From assembly GCA_963995505.1 (NCBI GenBank), contig OZ023192.1, forward strand, positions 4,013,001 to 4,077,000: a stretch of DNA of 64,000 nucleotides, written 5' to 3'. The position numbers and the translations under genes were made by a program. Every line of letters starts with the position of its first letter. Position 1 is the first letter of the stretch. Below are positions 10,866-22,863 of this stretch, in pieces. Below the pieces are notes generated by a model that worked only from the letters and a program-made list of their open reading frames with translations, made no database searches and was not told the origin of the DNA. The stretch is from Hypericum androsaemum (taxonomy: Eukaryota; Streptophyta; Magnoliopsida; Malpighiales; Hypericaceae).

Positions 10866-13800
10866 ATGAGCAATAGTGCAATCTCATGTGTTGCCTTGGA
10901 GACCAGGACAGAGAGATCAGATACCCCACAGAACAATGAGCAAAACGAAGAAGGTATTTTAATCTCTATCTCGAACCGTAGGTGAGTTGATTTATAAATA
11001 TGAAAAATTATATATTATTGGTTTAAAATTTTGGGTTAGACACGAAATGCAGCTCATGAAATAGCTCAATCACATAATTTCAGGATTAACCCTTTGTTAA
11101 GAACGAATGACATTTTGCTTAATAACATAATAAATTCGTAGTTCATGGTTCAATCACTAAAAGATATAATTATTGGTGTAAAAAATTATCTTAAAAACCT
11201 ACCCAAAAAATCATCTTAAAAAACGCTTTTTAAATAGCTTCTTGGAGCAAAACAATCCTATTAGACATAGTAGAATATCCTATTGAACAACATAGTTTCC
11301 TTTTCTAACTTCCAAATTGCTTTATATTGGCCAGCTATATGTTTACTTGAAATCCTTCTTAGTGGTTCAATGTTAACACATTTAAAAACTGCTAAACGCC
11401 AACGAGCATTTGGCCTAGCGGCATAGGCGTTGTTTAATTTCAAGGAGGTAAAAGGTTCAATCCTTGACATTGTAACTAGGTGTAATATTTACCTTCAAAA
11501 AAATGCTAAACATTCATTGAATCATTATTCTAATATTAATTTCAAAATGTTTATTAGATATACATAAAATCTCTGCGTAAGAATTAAACTCCATTTTACA
11601 GTAGTTTTAAAATTTTGGATTGTGTACATAATTCTAATTGGTAATAAATGAAGTTGATGTGGGTAAACAATCCCAACGACTAAAAACTTGTGTACCTCTT
11701 ATATGGTATTAACACGCAGTTATTGTAAAAGATACCAAGCATTTGCAATTGTGCATGGCGGCCTCTCTGGGTGACTGGTCAGCTGCCAAGACCGTTTTGG
11801 ACAGTGATCCTGACCTGCTCACAGCCCCGATCAACTTCGGCAAAATGACCGTGATCCATATCGCGGCTGCCTCGGGCCGCGGTGGCTCATCGTTCCTCCG
11901 GGAGCTTACAGATTACATGATCCAGAAAGGTGTACCATTAGGATCAAAAGACAACAGAGGACAAAATGCTCTTCACTACGCTGCACGAGCAGGGGACACG
12001 GAAGCCGCGAAACTTTTGGCGGAGAAGGACCCGACCATGGCAAAGCAGTGGAGCACTGAGCCAGCTACTCCGCTGCTGGTTGCTGCCTCGTTTAGTCACG
12101 AGGAAACGGTTAGGTTTCTGATGCCGGTGACGCTAAGCCAGGACCCGGGTATGTTCGTTGGTCCGGTTGGCGCCCAGCTTCTTGCGCTTCTGGTGTTGGA
12201 TGATTTCTACGGTTAGTAACCAAGTTTAATTCTCCAAGATTTCTAGCATTACGCGCTTTTAAATGACCACGTCCGCAACAAAGTCAGTGTGTTTTCCATC
12301 TTGAACTTAGACATTGCTACGGAGCTACTGGAGTCCAATCCTGCTTTAGCGTCAGAGATAGATCCGAGGAATAGAACTGCTCTATGGGTGTTGGCTAACA
12401 AGCCACAATCGTTTCCAAGTGGGACTCACCTGACATTTTGGCAATCTCTGCTATATCAAGGTATTGAAATAATTTGGCAAACAATATGAACCAATTTGCA
12501 ACTTTTATGTGGTGTTTAAGATGATATGTCGGTACTTGAGAAAAACAGATTTTAACAAGTCAGTTTTTAGTCGAATTCATTCCTCTTGGGCCTCAATTTA
12601 TAGTTTCATGGACCATTTTGCAAATTTGACTAACTTTATTTATAGGGTTTTTCCTCGGAGCCTTTAAATACCCTGATTCAATCGTCACTAAAAGTTTCGA
12701 TAATTGAAGATCCTGTTCCCAATATTTTGCAAAATTAACAGAATTTGTGATTTCCTATCCACGTGATCGCTGCCTCAATTTTTCCGCTGCATGAGTTTTA
12801 AAAAATTGTGACCGCCTTTGATCAGTTTCCAGTTGGATCATCAAGGGCGTAGACATATTATGCCTAGGAAGCGGATCTGTCGAAAACCGAATTGGCAGAT
12901 CGAAGCTCATCTGCAATTACTTGCTGCCATTCGGAATCCTTCGCGATGTGCGTGACAGAAAGTTGAAGCACAAGCAAGTTCTTCGATTACTTAAAAATCT
13001 GGTAGAGAAAACGATGCATTGCACGAACTTGTCGAAACTTAACGATCTTCTGAGAGTGCCATCGCACGTTGCTGCCCGAGAAGGGATTCACGAGTTCGTT
13101 GCAGAGGTAATTAAAGCCAACCCTTTTGTGGTTGCTGCAACTGACTCTGATGAGAGAAATATCTTCACTCATGCTGTTATGCATCGCCAAGAAAAGGTTT
13201 TCAATCTCATATTTCAATTGGGTCCTTGGAAGTACCTCGCGATGGGGTTCGATAAGAACTATTGCACCATGCTTCATGAAGCTGCTAATTTGGGTTCTTC
13301 TGCTCGCGGGTTGGCGAAGATATCTGGTGCTGCTCTTCAAATGCAACGGGAGCTACAATGGTACAAGGTAAAAAGAAAGCTTTGGAACACACTTTGAATA
13401 TGAAATTAACCGATCCACTAAGTTTCGGATATCGGGCCATACAACGTCAAATTACCACTTTCTTAAATTGTGCAGGAAGTGGAGAAGCTTGTCCAACCAT
13501 CGTACAAGATAGAGGCCAACATCGACTGGAAAACGCCTCAAATGTTATTGATCGAGTCACACAAAGAACTACGCAAGGAAGGAGAGGAATGGATCAAAGG
13601 CACCACGAATTCTTACACCATTGTTGCTGCTTTGGTGGTAACAATTGCCTTCGCCGCTGCATTCACCGTACCAGGCGGAACCAACAGCGATACCGGGTTG
13701 GCTATCTTCCTAAATGACTTACCATTCATGGTTTTCGCCATTTCGAATGCCTTGGCCCTCTACTCTTCGGCTACCTCGCTGTTGATGTTTCTCGGAATAC

Positions 13801-14090
13801 TCACGTCGCGCTACGCACAAGAAGATTTCCTTAGAGCACTACCAATGAGGCTGGCAATTGGGCTAATCACCTTATTCTTCTCGATCACGTCGATGCTGGT
13901 AGCTTTTACTGCTGCAATTCACGTTACGCTTTCTCATCGGATTTCATGGATTGTGGTTCCAGTTGGTTCACTGGCTTGCCTGCCGTTGACCTTGTTCGCC
14001 TTCTTACAGTTTCCGTTACTTGTTGAAGTTGTCTATTCAACGTTCGGACCGAGCATTTTCTGTAAACGGAGTAACGAAAAGCTGATTTGA
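10866..14090 (+). CDS. ankyrin-repeat protein with PGG membrane domain, copy 1
   Basis: The exons are 10866-10953, 11720-12211, 12311-12460, 12826-13367 and 13476-14090. All borders are GT/AG and phases agree, giving 628 residues. The N-terminal half carries ankyrin repeats, with NALHYAARAGDTEAAKLL, ATPLLVAASF and a later MLHEAANLG. The last exon (from residue 425) holds the PGG domain with TIVAALVVTIAFAAAF followed by VPGG, and about four hydrophobic helices ending in VYSTFGPSIF. The architecture is that of ACD6-like plant membrane proteins; family members act in defence and salicylate signalling, but the role here is inference. A CAG acceptor just before 10816 leaves open a further 5' exon. 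Intron 1 contains a SINE, and a LINE fragment starts about 55 bp after the stop. Confidence 0.85.
11398..11503 (+). mobile_element. tRNA-derived SINE in intron 1 of ankyrin copy 1
   Basis: An A-box-like TGGCCTAGCGG and a B-box-like GGTTCAATCC are spaced as in Pol III promoters. The element ends in a short A run and is flanked by the direct repeat TGCTAAAC (11390-11397 and 11504-11511). Its length, boxes, A tail and target duplication fit a short plant SINE. Confidence 0.7.
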
Positions 14091-14143
14091 GTATATTCTT
14101 TACTTGAATCTTTTTATTTTATTTTTGGATATTCCAAATAGTA

Positions 14144-15420
14144 TTTATTTTTTTGGGTAAAGGTAGAGTTTTTATTGTTAAAACAAGGGAACAGAAAAAG
14201 AAAAAATACAACTAAACGCAGGAATCCCAAGAAACTGAAAAAGAATTAGAAAAAAGACAACTATAACCAAACCCAAAAACCCCAAAACAAGCCCAAAAGC
14301 GAAACAACCTGAGAAAAACCAAAATAAGAGCCCGCAAACATTGACCCCAGCCTAAAAAACCAACCAACCAACCAACCCAAAAGCCCCGAAACAAGCCCAA
14401 ACATTGTCCAGTACCACGGGAATAGCAACGTCTAACAGAAAAGAAGACCAACCACCGCCAGAAGAACAGAGGCCAACCATTCAAAATGCATGTCGGAGTG
14501 GAACAGAGACTTCCAGCCTTCAAATTGATCGAAGTCAATCGCTGATTTGGATTACGTCAGAGCTGACTTCACAATCAAGATCTCGTTCCCGGTGCGCCAG
14601 TTCACCAAGTTCAGTCAGTTGCAGCCTATTTTTTCTTCTCATGTTACCCCGTTCTGGAGAACAAGTAAGAGGTCCTGTTTACAAAACGCTGTGTCTGCAC
14701 CTGACCATGCTTGCCACTCCATTGTACATCTCAAAATTGAGGAAATTAGAGCATTAGGATCAGGCGAAACATTTTGAAAGACGCAACTATTTCTCATAAG
14801 CCACACATTCCATTCCAGATAGTTGCACCAAACAAGACATACCATAACTTGGCTCTCTCGTTACCTCCTGTAGACAAACCCATCCATCCAGCAACTTGGG
14901 AAATAAAATTCCATTCGCTGTTGATTAATGGGCAATGGATGAAAATGTGACTAGTGGATTCAACCTCTTGATTACATAATGGACATCTTGCAGCTTGAGG
15001 ATCCAGTAGCCCTAACCGAAATAGGTTATCCCTTGTAGGAATTCTATCTTGTAATGCCTGCCATAAGAAGCAGGAGATTCTGAAAGGGATAAGTTTTAGT
15101 CTCTCCTTACACATCACCTTTGGGGACATAAATGAAAAGCCATTGAAGGCCTGTCTATACAAGCTTCCAGTGGTGAAGATCCCTGAAGAGTCATAGGCCC
15201 ATCGAAGTTTGTCACCCCCTTCCTTTTGGATGCTGCCAGATTTGATGATGTTTTCCAATGAGCTTAGATCTTGGGCTTCCCACTTCCTTGGGTTCCGACG
15301 CCAGTCCAACTCTCAATTCCAGTTAGTTGCATCCCATAATCCGCATCTAGCAACAGCTAGGTTCGTCCTTTGGGTCTGAAATTGAGTAAAGGCGTGGGAA
15401 GGTCTCTTTCAAGGGAGTGC
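14144..15420 (-). mobile_element. 5'-truncated L1-type LINE fragment
   Basis: Minus-strand frame 15309-14794 encodes the zinc-binding reverse-transcriptase domain (zf-RVT) at the end of LINE ORF2. It includes FRISCFLWQALQDRIPTRDN and CPLCNQEVESTSHIFIHCP. Upstream (to about 15420) FPRLYSIS and TNWNWELDWRRN lie in different frames, showing at least one frameshift. The 3' end, near 14144-14160, has an A-rich tail on the minus strand. It lies just behind the stop of ankyrin copy 1, in that gene's presumed 3' UTR. I could not find a clear target duplication. The boundaries are approximate. Confidence 0.8.
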
Positions 15421-16222
15421 TTTGTACACTTTTGTTAGAGGTAAAGTTAATCTAAATCGTATACTATAGTCTTTTTTTAATAAGTCGTATATTATAATTA
15501 ATCCAATCGAATCTTCTTCACAGGGGAATGATGAAAAGTCAACAAGTGTTTCTCCTTTTTTGTTCCATTTCACAGAAAAGTCAAGGGCATCGTTGGTTTC
15601 CTCACACGCCAAATACCCGCGTATATACATTGTATAATACTATCTTAATTTATCAGATCAATAAATTTGTCTTTTTCAATTAAATTAAAAATAAATTTAT
15701 TGGGTACAGTGTGAGACAAAATAAACATTTTAACAAAAAAAGTCCGATGTGTGTTCTTCTATGTATTTGAGGGGCCAATTACTTTGAAGGGGCAACCACT
15801 TTGACACTATAAACACACACAGTGCTTATCACGACACAGCAGAACAATTGTCATAGCAACTTTTTTTCTTAGTTAGTTAATACGCGTATAATACACGAAT
15901 ATTATACGTACTAGTTTCGAAAAAATTAAAGGTATCAATTTGAACTTCATCCGGCTTTTATCAAAAGAAAGTTCTCCGAAATTTGATCGGAAAATTGATG
16001 CACACGTAGTATTCTTCCTCCTCTTGGTACTCTCATCTCAAACAAAATCCGAAGGTAATTATAAAAAGAGCATTTCTCTCTTGCAACTTTCATCCAATAT
16101 TCGACATGTACTTTATCATTAATTTTTACACAGATTATTACGCACGTCAGGATTTGAGCCTTATATTTTCGTTGATTCATCCATGTTTACAAAAATATGT
16201 TGCATGCATGCTAGTTACCCTC
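15421..16222 (+). promoter_or_regulatory. upstream region of ankyrin copy 2, shared with copy 3
   Basis: From about 15705 (ACAGTGTGAGACAAAA) the sequence is closely similar to 21655 onward. Both include the GTTCTTCTATGT and GGGGCAATTACTTTGA blocks, a CACTATAA-like TATA region near 15805 and a later ATCAGAAAATT/ATCGGAAAATT block. The stretch at 16011-16055 also matches 38390-38435 and ends in a GTAATT donor, which suggests a short spliced 5' UTR exon. Confidence 0.6.
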
Positions 16223-18187
16223 ATGGACGAAGCCCTACGAAACTTGGAGTTGTACAAGGTCACAGCCTCCGGCGATTGGGAAGCTGCCGAGAGAATCTTC
16301 CACGACAACCCCCAATCACTCACCGCTCCACTCGCAGCCTCAAAACATACCGTCCTCCACCTAGCAGCTGTTCCCCACGGCGCCAGACACAGACAGTTCC
16401 TCCGCCAGCTTCTAGATTTGATGAGGCGAAGTGGGAAACCACTCGGAGCGGTAACTGTTAACCATCAGAACGCGCTTCATTATGCTGCTCGAGCCGGGAA
16501 CCTCAAGGCTGCTAGGCTATTGGTTAAAGGGGATCCAACTTTGGTCGAGCAATTGGACGCGGAACGAGATTCCCCTCTTCACATTGCCGGCCGACATGGG
16601 CACGAGGACATCTTTCGATATCTGATACCCGCCACTCGCCTTCGGGTCCCAAATTTGTTTGTAGGTGACAATGGCGTGGTGATCCTCAACTCCCTAATCA
16701 TGGACAGCTTTTATGGTAACATATTTTTTAATTGAGATAACTTCGGAAGAGTTAACTTCTTCTTTCACTAAAACATTAACCCCATTTACTTCAATTCTAT
16801 GACACCAGATTTAGCTATTGAGCTACTTGAAGCAGATCAGGGATTGGCTATCGCGGCAGATCGGACAAGGTTAACTGCTCTAGACATGTTGGCACGAAAA
16901 CCGCGGGCATTTCCAAGTGGTCGTGGGCTCACAATGTGGGAGCATTTACTATACTACGGTCGGTTAATTTTGACATCTTAATTCTATGACATCTTAATTT
17001 CTCTCAAAGGCTAATAATATTCCACTCATGGGTTCCTCTCTTTGTGCAGTTTGGGACATGTTTATAGCCAAGATGTTTTCACCATTTGGGATTTTTCAAA
17101 GGTTTCATACCGAAAAGCTGAAGCACGAGCAAGTTCTTCAACTGGTGAAGAGTTTAGTGGAGCAAGCGGCTAGATCAGATCGCGCTAGTGTTATCTTGGG
17201 ATCAGCTGCGCGTTTTGCAGCTAAAGCTGGGATCCGAGAGATTGTGGCAGAGGCTATTAAGGCTTATCCCCTTGTGATTTTTCAGATCGACGATGATGGA
17301 AGACATCTTTTCGGTATTGCAATAGTACACAGGCAGGAGAAAGTTTTCAATCTCTTGTATCAGCTAAATACATGGAAGTACTTGGCAACAATGGGATTTG
17401 ACAGGCAAGCCAACTCGATGTTGCACCTTGCTGCGAAGTTGGAACCGACTGCCCGGATAGACAAGATACCTGGTGCTGCTCTGCAGATGCAAAGGGAGTT
17501 GCAATGGTCCGAGGTAAAATAATACGTGTTTACATTATGGTATGAGAGCAGATTGGTAATGTGATCCGTTGTTTTGCATTTTTTCCATCCTTTAACCATG
17601 TGCGAAATGTGCAAGCAGTGGAAAAAATAGTTGAACCGTGGTACATGGTAGCCCTAAACAGAGACAAAAAGGAACCCGAGACGCTGTTCTTCGAGTCCCA
17701 CGAGGAACTAATGAAACGAGCAGAAGCTTGGATGAAACACACAGCCAATGCTTACACGATTGTAGCTGCGTTGATAGTAACAGTTGCTTTTGCAGCTGGA
17801 TTCACTTTACCAGGTGGCGAACATGGGGAAAATGTACACACTTGGTTCAGGGTTTTCTTCATCGCCAATGCTTCAGCGATGTCTTTTTCTACTGCGTCAT
17901 TGTTGATGTTTCTGGGAATACTTACGTCACGCTACTCGCAGGATGATTTTCGCCAGGCGTTGCCGATGAGGTTGGCGATCGGTCAGCTAACCTTGTTCAT
18001 TGCAATTGCGTCGATGCTGGTCACTTTTGCTGCTGGAAAAAACATCCTTCTCGACCATACTGTTACTTGGATTATACTCCATTTTGGCTTGCTGACATGT
18101 CTTCCACTAAGCTTTTTCGTTTTCTTGCAATTCCCATTGCTTGTGGAAGTTTTGTATTCAACTTTCGGACCCAGCATTTTTAGCTAA
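16223..18187 (+). pseudogene. ankyrin/PGG protein, copy 2, with incompatible last intron
   Basis: Exons 16223-16715, 16809-16958 and 17050-17513 join in phase and match copy 1 exon for exon (493, 150 and 464 nt against 492, 150 and 542). The PGG exon is open from upstream of 17618 to the stop at 18185-18187, with VAALIVTVAFAAGF, TLPGG and VLYSTFGPSIF. The third exon ends in phase 0 at a GTAAAA donor. The only nearby acceptors, ending at 17615 and 17618, put the PGG exon out of frame and give TAG within four codons. Copy 1 has CAG directly before GAAGTGGAG; here that site reads CAAGCAGTGG. Without an unseen splice the product would lack the membrane domain. The start ATG is chosen because it is conserved in copy 3. 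Confidence 0.75.
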
Positions 18188-18852
18188 CATGGCGACGAAG
18201 GTTGATCAAACTTGAATAACAAGGTAATTGCTGCAATTGGATCATCTGCATTACTTTGTATTTTCATTACGGACATAAGCGAGTCTAGTATACAACGAAT
18301 TGGTTGAAAAGTACATCAGATCAAAGTATTGTCGTATCGTATTTTGTTAATAAATGACGCTCTCTAGATGCGTAATTGTTGTACAAGATGAGTGTTTTTT
18401 TATTTCAATTCTGTGTGTAATCTCCAGTTTTTTCTTCTCGAAAAATTAAGTTGTGTTGATGTTTATTACCATAAAATATATAAGATCTGGTTGAATTGGG
18501 ATGAAATTCCTTTCAAGATACTCAACTCGAACTACATCCATCAAATCTTTCATAGTCTCACGGAGTGGATGAACTGGTCTAGATTAAGCAACTCCTATTA
18601 TCGACAAGACAATATTTTTGTTGCAAAATTTAGGTTGTATGTAAGAGGTTTGCTTAGCTTGACTAATATTTAAAACTTGGAGATGTTAAAGTTCCGCAAG
18701 GGCACTAGGCGTATGTTTGAGATAGTTAGCTGAGTTAATTAAAGAATGGTTTTCCTTTCCATCCCAACCCTCCTCCCTCTAAATTTTCCATCCAAAAGCC
18801 TCACATCCTCCTTAACAAAGAGGTTGGTTGGATTATATTCCTAAATGGTTTT

Positions 18853-18948
18853 CTGGCCTGTCTTCCACTAAGCATGTTTGTTTTCTAACAATTCCCTTTC
18901 CTCTCGGAAGTTGTGTATTCCACTTTTGGACCCAGCATTTTTCGGGTG
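18853..18948 (+). pseudogene. relic A: C-terminal end of an ankyrin/PGG gene
   Basis: The reading LACLPLSMFVF-stop-QFPFLSEVVYSTFGPSIF matches the last residues of copies 1 and 2 with one in-frame TAA. Its 3' flank is interrupted at 18953 by a hAT-like insertion and seems to resume at about 20128 with AAATAGCGAACAAATGTTGA, which is also found after relic B. Confidence 0.7.
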
Positions 18949-18952
18949 AAAA

Positions 18953-20126
18953 CAAAGTTTTTTAAAATGCGGTGCAGTTTGTGGGACCATGAATCAGGCA
19001 CGTGAGTGTACTGGTTTTGGTGGTAAGAAGCCTACCTTGCGAACCGCCCAAAATCTGGTCGGACTAACTAGTTCGTACTGATTTTTGAGCCGGTATTTTC
19101 TAGTTGGTTAGGTAGGAGGGGAAAAGTTGGGGAAAAAAAATCAAAAATCCAGATTTTTTTTCTTGTGATCCAAAGCAAACTATCCATCTTCTCATCTCCC
19201 AAAACATTAACATTTCTTTGTCTTTTCTGTCTTAAAATGAACAAATACATTGAACATAAGTATAAAAGTTTAAATCTTTCTCCCAACCCAGATCTTAGAA
19301 CCTGCAAATGAGCAATACTGAGAAGCTAAAACTTATCCCAGGACTAACTTCTTCCATCGATCTGATGCACTCCAACAAGGGCCTTCTTTACATGCCGGAG
19401 GTAGAAATCAGATTCTTCTTAGGCTTCTGATTTTGTGGGGATTTTTTCAAAAATAGGTATTAAATATACATATTTTTCCTATATAGGTAAAAAATTATAC
19501 ATATTCTCAAAATAGGTCAAAATATTTTTTAATATTAAAAATTTTTGAAGAAGGCCTCCTCTCCAAATGGCGCCTCCGTTATGGTGACGACACATGGCCC
19601 GGCTTTAAGATTCGAAATCAGAGAAGGTTAAAAATAATAATAATAGAGGGGAGGCCCGACTTTTATACTTATGTATATTTTTTACCTATTTGAGAAAAAA
19701 TCCCGATTTTGTGGCGACAGGAAGGGAGGGACGAGGGAGGCATAAGGAGATATGGGAGCTTAAAGAAATTAAGAAAGATGGGAAAGAAAAGAAAAGGGAA
19801 GAGGTAAGATGGGGCAGGAACAGAGATGAGAGAGACATGCAAGGGAACAGAAAAAGCATAAATGTATGAGGAAGACAGAGACAAAAGAGAGAAATAACTA
19901 ATAAAAGGATGGGTGCCATGGGGAAGTGGGAAACATATGTCTTCTCTGGAAAGGATGACAGCAGTATCGAGTTTCTAATTAACATTATTTACAAGCATAT
20001 ATAAATTTAATTATTTAAAAAATATAAAATCTTTTGGCCCGACCAGTAGTTCGACCAGTTAGATTGGTCAACTAGGAGGTCAAATCAAATCTTGGGTAGA
20101 TCTCCGAGTCGTTTTTAAAAACCTTG
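18953..20126. mobile_element. probable non-autonomous hAT-like element
   Basis: The ends are CAAAGTTTTTTAAAA and TTTTTAAAAACCTTG, inverted with few mismatches. The subterminal regions are rich in GGTCGGAC/GACCAGT-type motifs on both sides. The candidate 8-bp flanks are GGTGAAAA and AATAAAAA, differing by three G-to-A changes. Removing it joins relic A to its expected 3' flank. It contains a Mutator-like MITE and no transposase. Confidence 0.45.
19438..19704. mobile_element. Mutator-like MITE, 267 bp, with 9-bp target duplication
   Basis: The termini GGGATTTTTTC and GAAAAAATCCC are perfect inverted repeats, and similarity extends about 40 bp inward (AAATAGGTA...ATACATA). Both sides carry GATTTTGTG (19429-19437 and 19705-19713). 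A 9-bp duplication is typical of the Mutator superfamily. There is no coding capacity. Confidence 0.8.
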
Positions 20127-20309
20127 AATAAAAATAGCGAACAAATGTTGATCGAATATTCATTACCAGGATATTTTTCTTGCTCTGTTCTCACCAGCTC
20201 TATGAGTCAAGCTTTTTGATCTTCTTGAATTCTATTGTTCTTTGTGCAATTTAAAACCATTTGGTGCAACCATGTGTTGGAGGACAAAATTTACATCTAG
20301 CCAGACTTT

Positions 20310-21063
20310 TTTGGGTAAATAAATTAGTAATTATATATATAATTCAAAATTTACGGCAAACAAAAATAAGTACATGCCTAATGCCTTACCTAAGAGACTA
20401 CATGTACAAGATGAGGCCCTAGTGGCCAAGCTCTGAAATGGTCGAAACGAAGTCATTTATGGATATGAAACAAAATAGTATGAATAAGAAACTTCCAATT
20501 TCATCTATCACCTCGGAAAATGACTCAGTTCCGGAAAAGTCAAATTTCCCACAGTATAGCTCCGAATAATGCAAATCACACCTTCTTGATCATGTCGCTC
20601 TGAACAAGATCCATCTATTGATCCAAGTGAGAGCTCAAGGTCACACCCCAACACCAAAGAACCCTAATATGCTTGATGAAGTAGACCCAAATTGAATTTG
20701 AGAAGCTGTAAGAGATGAAAAGGTGATCTATATTTCATCGACATCACCACAAAGAGGGGATAAAGCCTCCCACAGACTTAGCATTCCTCTCCGGACAAGA
20801 TTGTCTCTGGTGAGGAGGCAACCTTTCTTAGAGATTCACATAAACCATTCATTCTTATAAGGCATTTTACCTTTCCAGACCTGTGTCACAAGGGGTAGTG
20901 TCGTTCACCAAAACCTGCCATAAAATTTCCTTTTCAGTGCACTAACATATAAAGAGTTATAGCCCTAAAAACACCATTCGAGGGAGTCCGGGGAGGAATT
21001 GAGAGCAGCGCCAGCAAGAGATCAAGCAAGTTTGCTTCCTGTTCTTCTTCCCAGGTGAGGAGG
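20310..21063 (-). mobile_element. 5'-truncated LINE fragment with target duplication
   Basis: The minus strand encodes a degraded zf-RVT region, with KKGCLLTRDNLVRRGM and a following SPLCGDVDE-like reading. The 3' end faces 20310 with an A-rich tail. TTACATCTAGCC(A/G)GACTTT flanks it at 20291-20309 and 21064-21082, one mismatch in 19 bases. It is too short and broken to be active. Confidence 0.75.
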
Positions 21064-21082
21064 TTACATCTAGCCGGACTTT

Positions 21083-21654
21083 GTGGAAGTTTAGTTTGAT
21101 TTCTAGACTAATTTTATATAATTTATCTTTTTGTTACAATATTTGTTAGATTTTTCTTCATCTCTTATTAGTATATTTGTTAGAGTTATTTTATTTCGAT
21201 TATGATTATGATTTTTTTTATCTAGCTGTTTCTTTGAAATATCTATATAAAGATCCTTACATACTTTGTAACTATACTAATCAAGACATGCCCGAATACA
21301 TCATCGCATCACATGTGTACACCTATCTAAACTTTTCTTCTTGTATACTCTATAATAGTTCCTTTCTTTCACGGTCAAATCTTTTATTTTATATTAAAAC
21401 TATATTATCAACATAATGTAATCAAGGAGTTTCAACGATTTAAATGTTATACAGCTTTGAAAACAAACTTTTGGACCCAGCATTTTCCGGAAAAATAGCG
21501 AACAAACGTTGATCAGATTTGTCTAACAATTGACGTTCTCTAGATGCGTCATTGTTGCACGAGAGGAGATTTTTTATGAAGGCAACATACCGCAGATATA
21601 CTCCGTTTAATACCCTTTTTATCAATATTTGTTTTCAATAACAAATAAATTTCT
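21083..21654 (+). pseudogene. relic B: 3' end of another ankyrin/PGG gene
   Basis: Around 21468-21492 the reading TFGPSIFR is preserved. It is followed by AAAAATAGCGAACAAACGTTGATCA and a GACGTTCTCTAGATGCGTCATTGTTGCAC block that matches the 3' flank of copy 2 near 18350-18385. Upstream of 21460 nothing recognisable remains. Confidence 0.55.
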
Positions 21655-22443
21655 TGCGTACAGTGTGAGACAAAAAAAATTATAACAAAAAGGTCCACCG
21701 TTCGTTCTTCTATGTTTTTGAGGGGGCAATTACTTTGAGGTGGAAACTACTCAATTACTTTGAGGTGGAAACTACTTTCATACTATAAGGTATAAACCGA
21801 ACTACGCCTAGTGTTTATCACCATATAGCGGAATAATTCTGATAGCGACCTCTTTTTGTTACCAGTTAATACGTGCATAAAACATAACTAATTTTGCAAA
21901 AACAAATATATTTTATGTGTCATTTCAGACTTAGCATATTTTTTATAATATATATTTACAATGCGTATAATATTTAATATATAAACATAATACGTTTTTC
22001 ACATATTATACGCATGTTGATAACAAATAAATCGACTATTTTAATGATACTTGGATGTTCTTATTAAAATTTTAATTAATAAATTGATAATTTGTGATTA
22101 TATTGAACACTCATATTTTGATACGATGGCATTTTATGACGTATATTTTGTGTAATATAATAGTATCTTTGCGTGACGTACGTTTGGATGGAAAATATAT
22201 AAAACCCTTACAATTCCTTTATACTACTTGAAAGGTGAAATTGTATTAATAAATGTTATGTCTGTTAAGCTAAATCTATATACATATGTATTTGCATGTC
22301 CATTGGAAATTCTGCTTCAAAGTTCTCAATAGTTCTCTACCTTTTATTCTGTATTGTACCACATACCGAAGAAAATCAGAAGACGGTTCTTGCTTAACGT
22401 TTTCTGAAACTTGATCAGAAAATTAACGATACACAGTATTCTT
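21655..22443 (+). promoter_or_regulatory. upstream region of ankyrin copy 3, cut by the nested retrotransposons
   Basis: It parallels the copy 2 upstream region from ACAGTGTGAGACAAAA onward and ends at ACACAGTATTCTT. There a copia element was inserted between it and the rest of the gene at 38394. Part of it (about 21985-22310) is repeated again at 38848-39095 and 40441-40480. Confidence 0.65.
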
Positions 22444-22793
22444 TGATAAAAATCAAAGATGATCTTCAAGGAGTCGGTTGTAATCTTCAAGTTGAAGAGA
22501 AACGCGGCAAGAAAAAAAGAAAGGAGAATGGGCCTGAGGTATTAAGCCCAACAGGAGGATCCAACGGACGAAAAGTGGAAATAAGACCACTGATAGAGAA
22601 TGACACGTGTCATACCCGGATAGACTGAAAGAGCCCCATTTTCCCTTCTTATCATTTTGTACATAGTCAGTTGGGATCTTTTCTTTCTTCATGATGAGCT
22701 GTGTATATATGATGTACAAATGGTTCCTTTTGTGATATGGAAAACATTTCCCACATTCCATCTGTCTAGTTTCTATTGATCAATTTCTTTTCA
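22444..22793 (+). repeat. 5' LTR of the host copia element
   Basis: It starts TGATAAAAATC and ends CTTTTCA. It is followed directly by the tRNA primer site and is equal in length to its partner. Confidence 0.95.
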
Positions 22794-22863
22794 TGGTATC
22801 AGAGCAGAATTTATAAAATTCCGTACAACTTTTCCTTCTCCTTTTTTTCACCACACAAGAGTC

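Noticed and set aside
13358..13717. 119-codon frame over ankyrin copy 1
   Set aside because: It is out of frame with the PGG exon and reads through intron 4.
15409..15630. 73-codon minus-strand frame next to the LINE fragment
   Set aside because: No domain, low complexity, and it overlaps the LINE edge.
19669..19985. Two overlapping hydrophobic minus-strand frames
   Set aside because: They arise from a purine-rich (GGGA/GAAA) plus-strand run inside a transposon; serine/leucine/phenylalanine low complexity.
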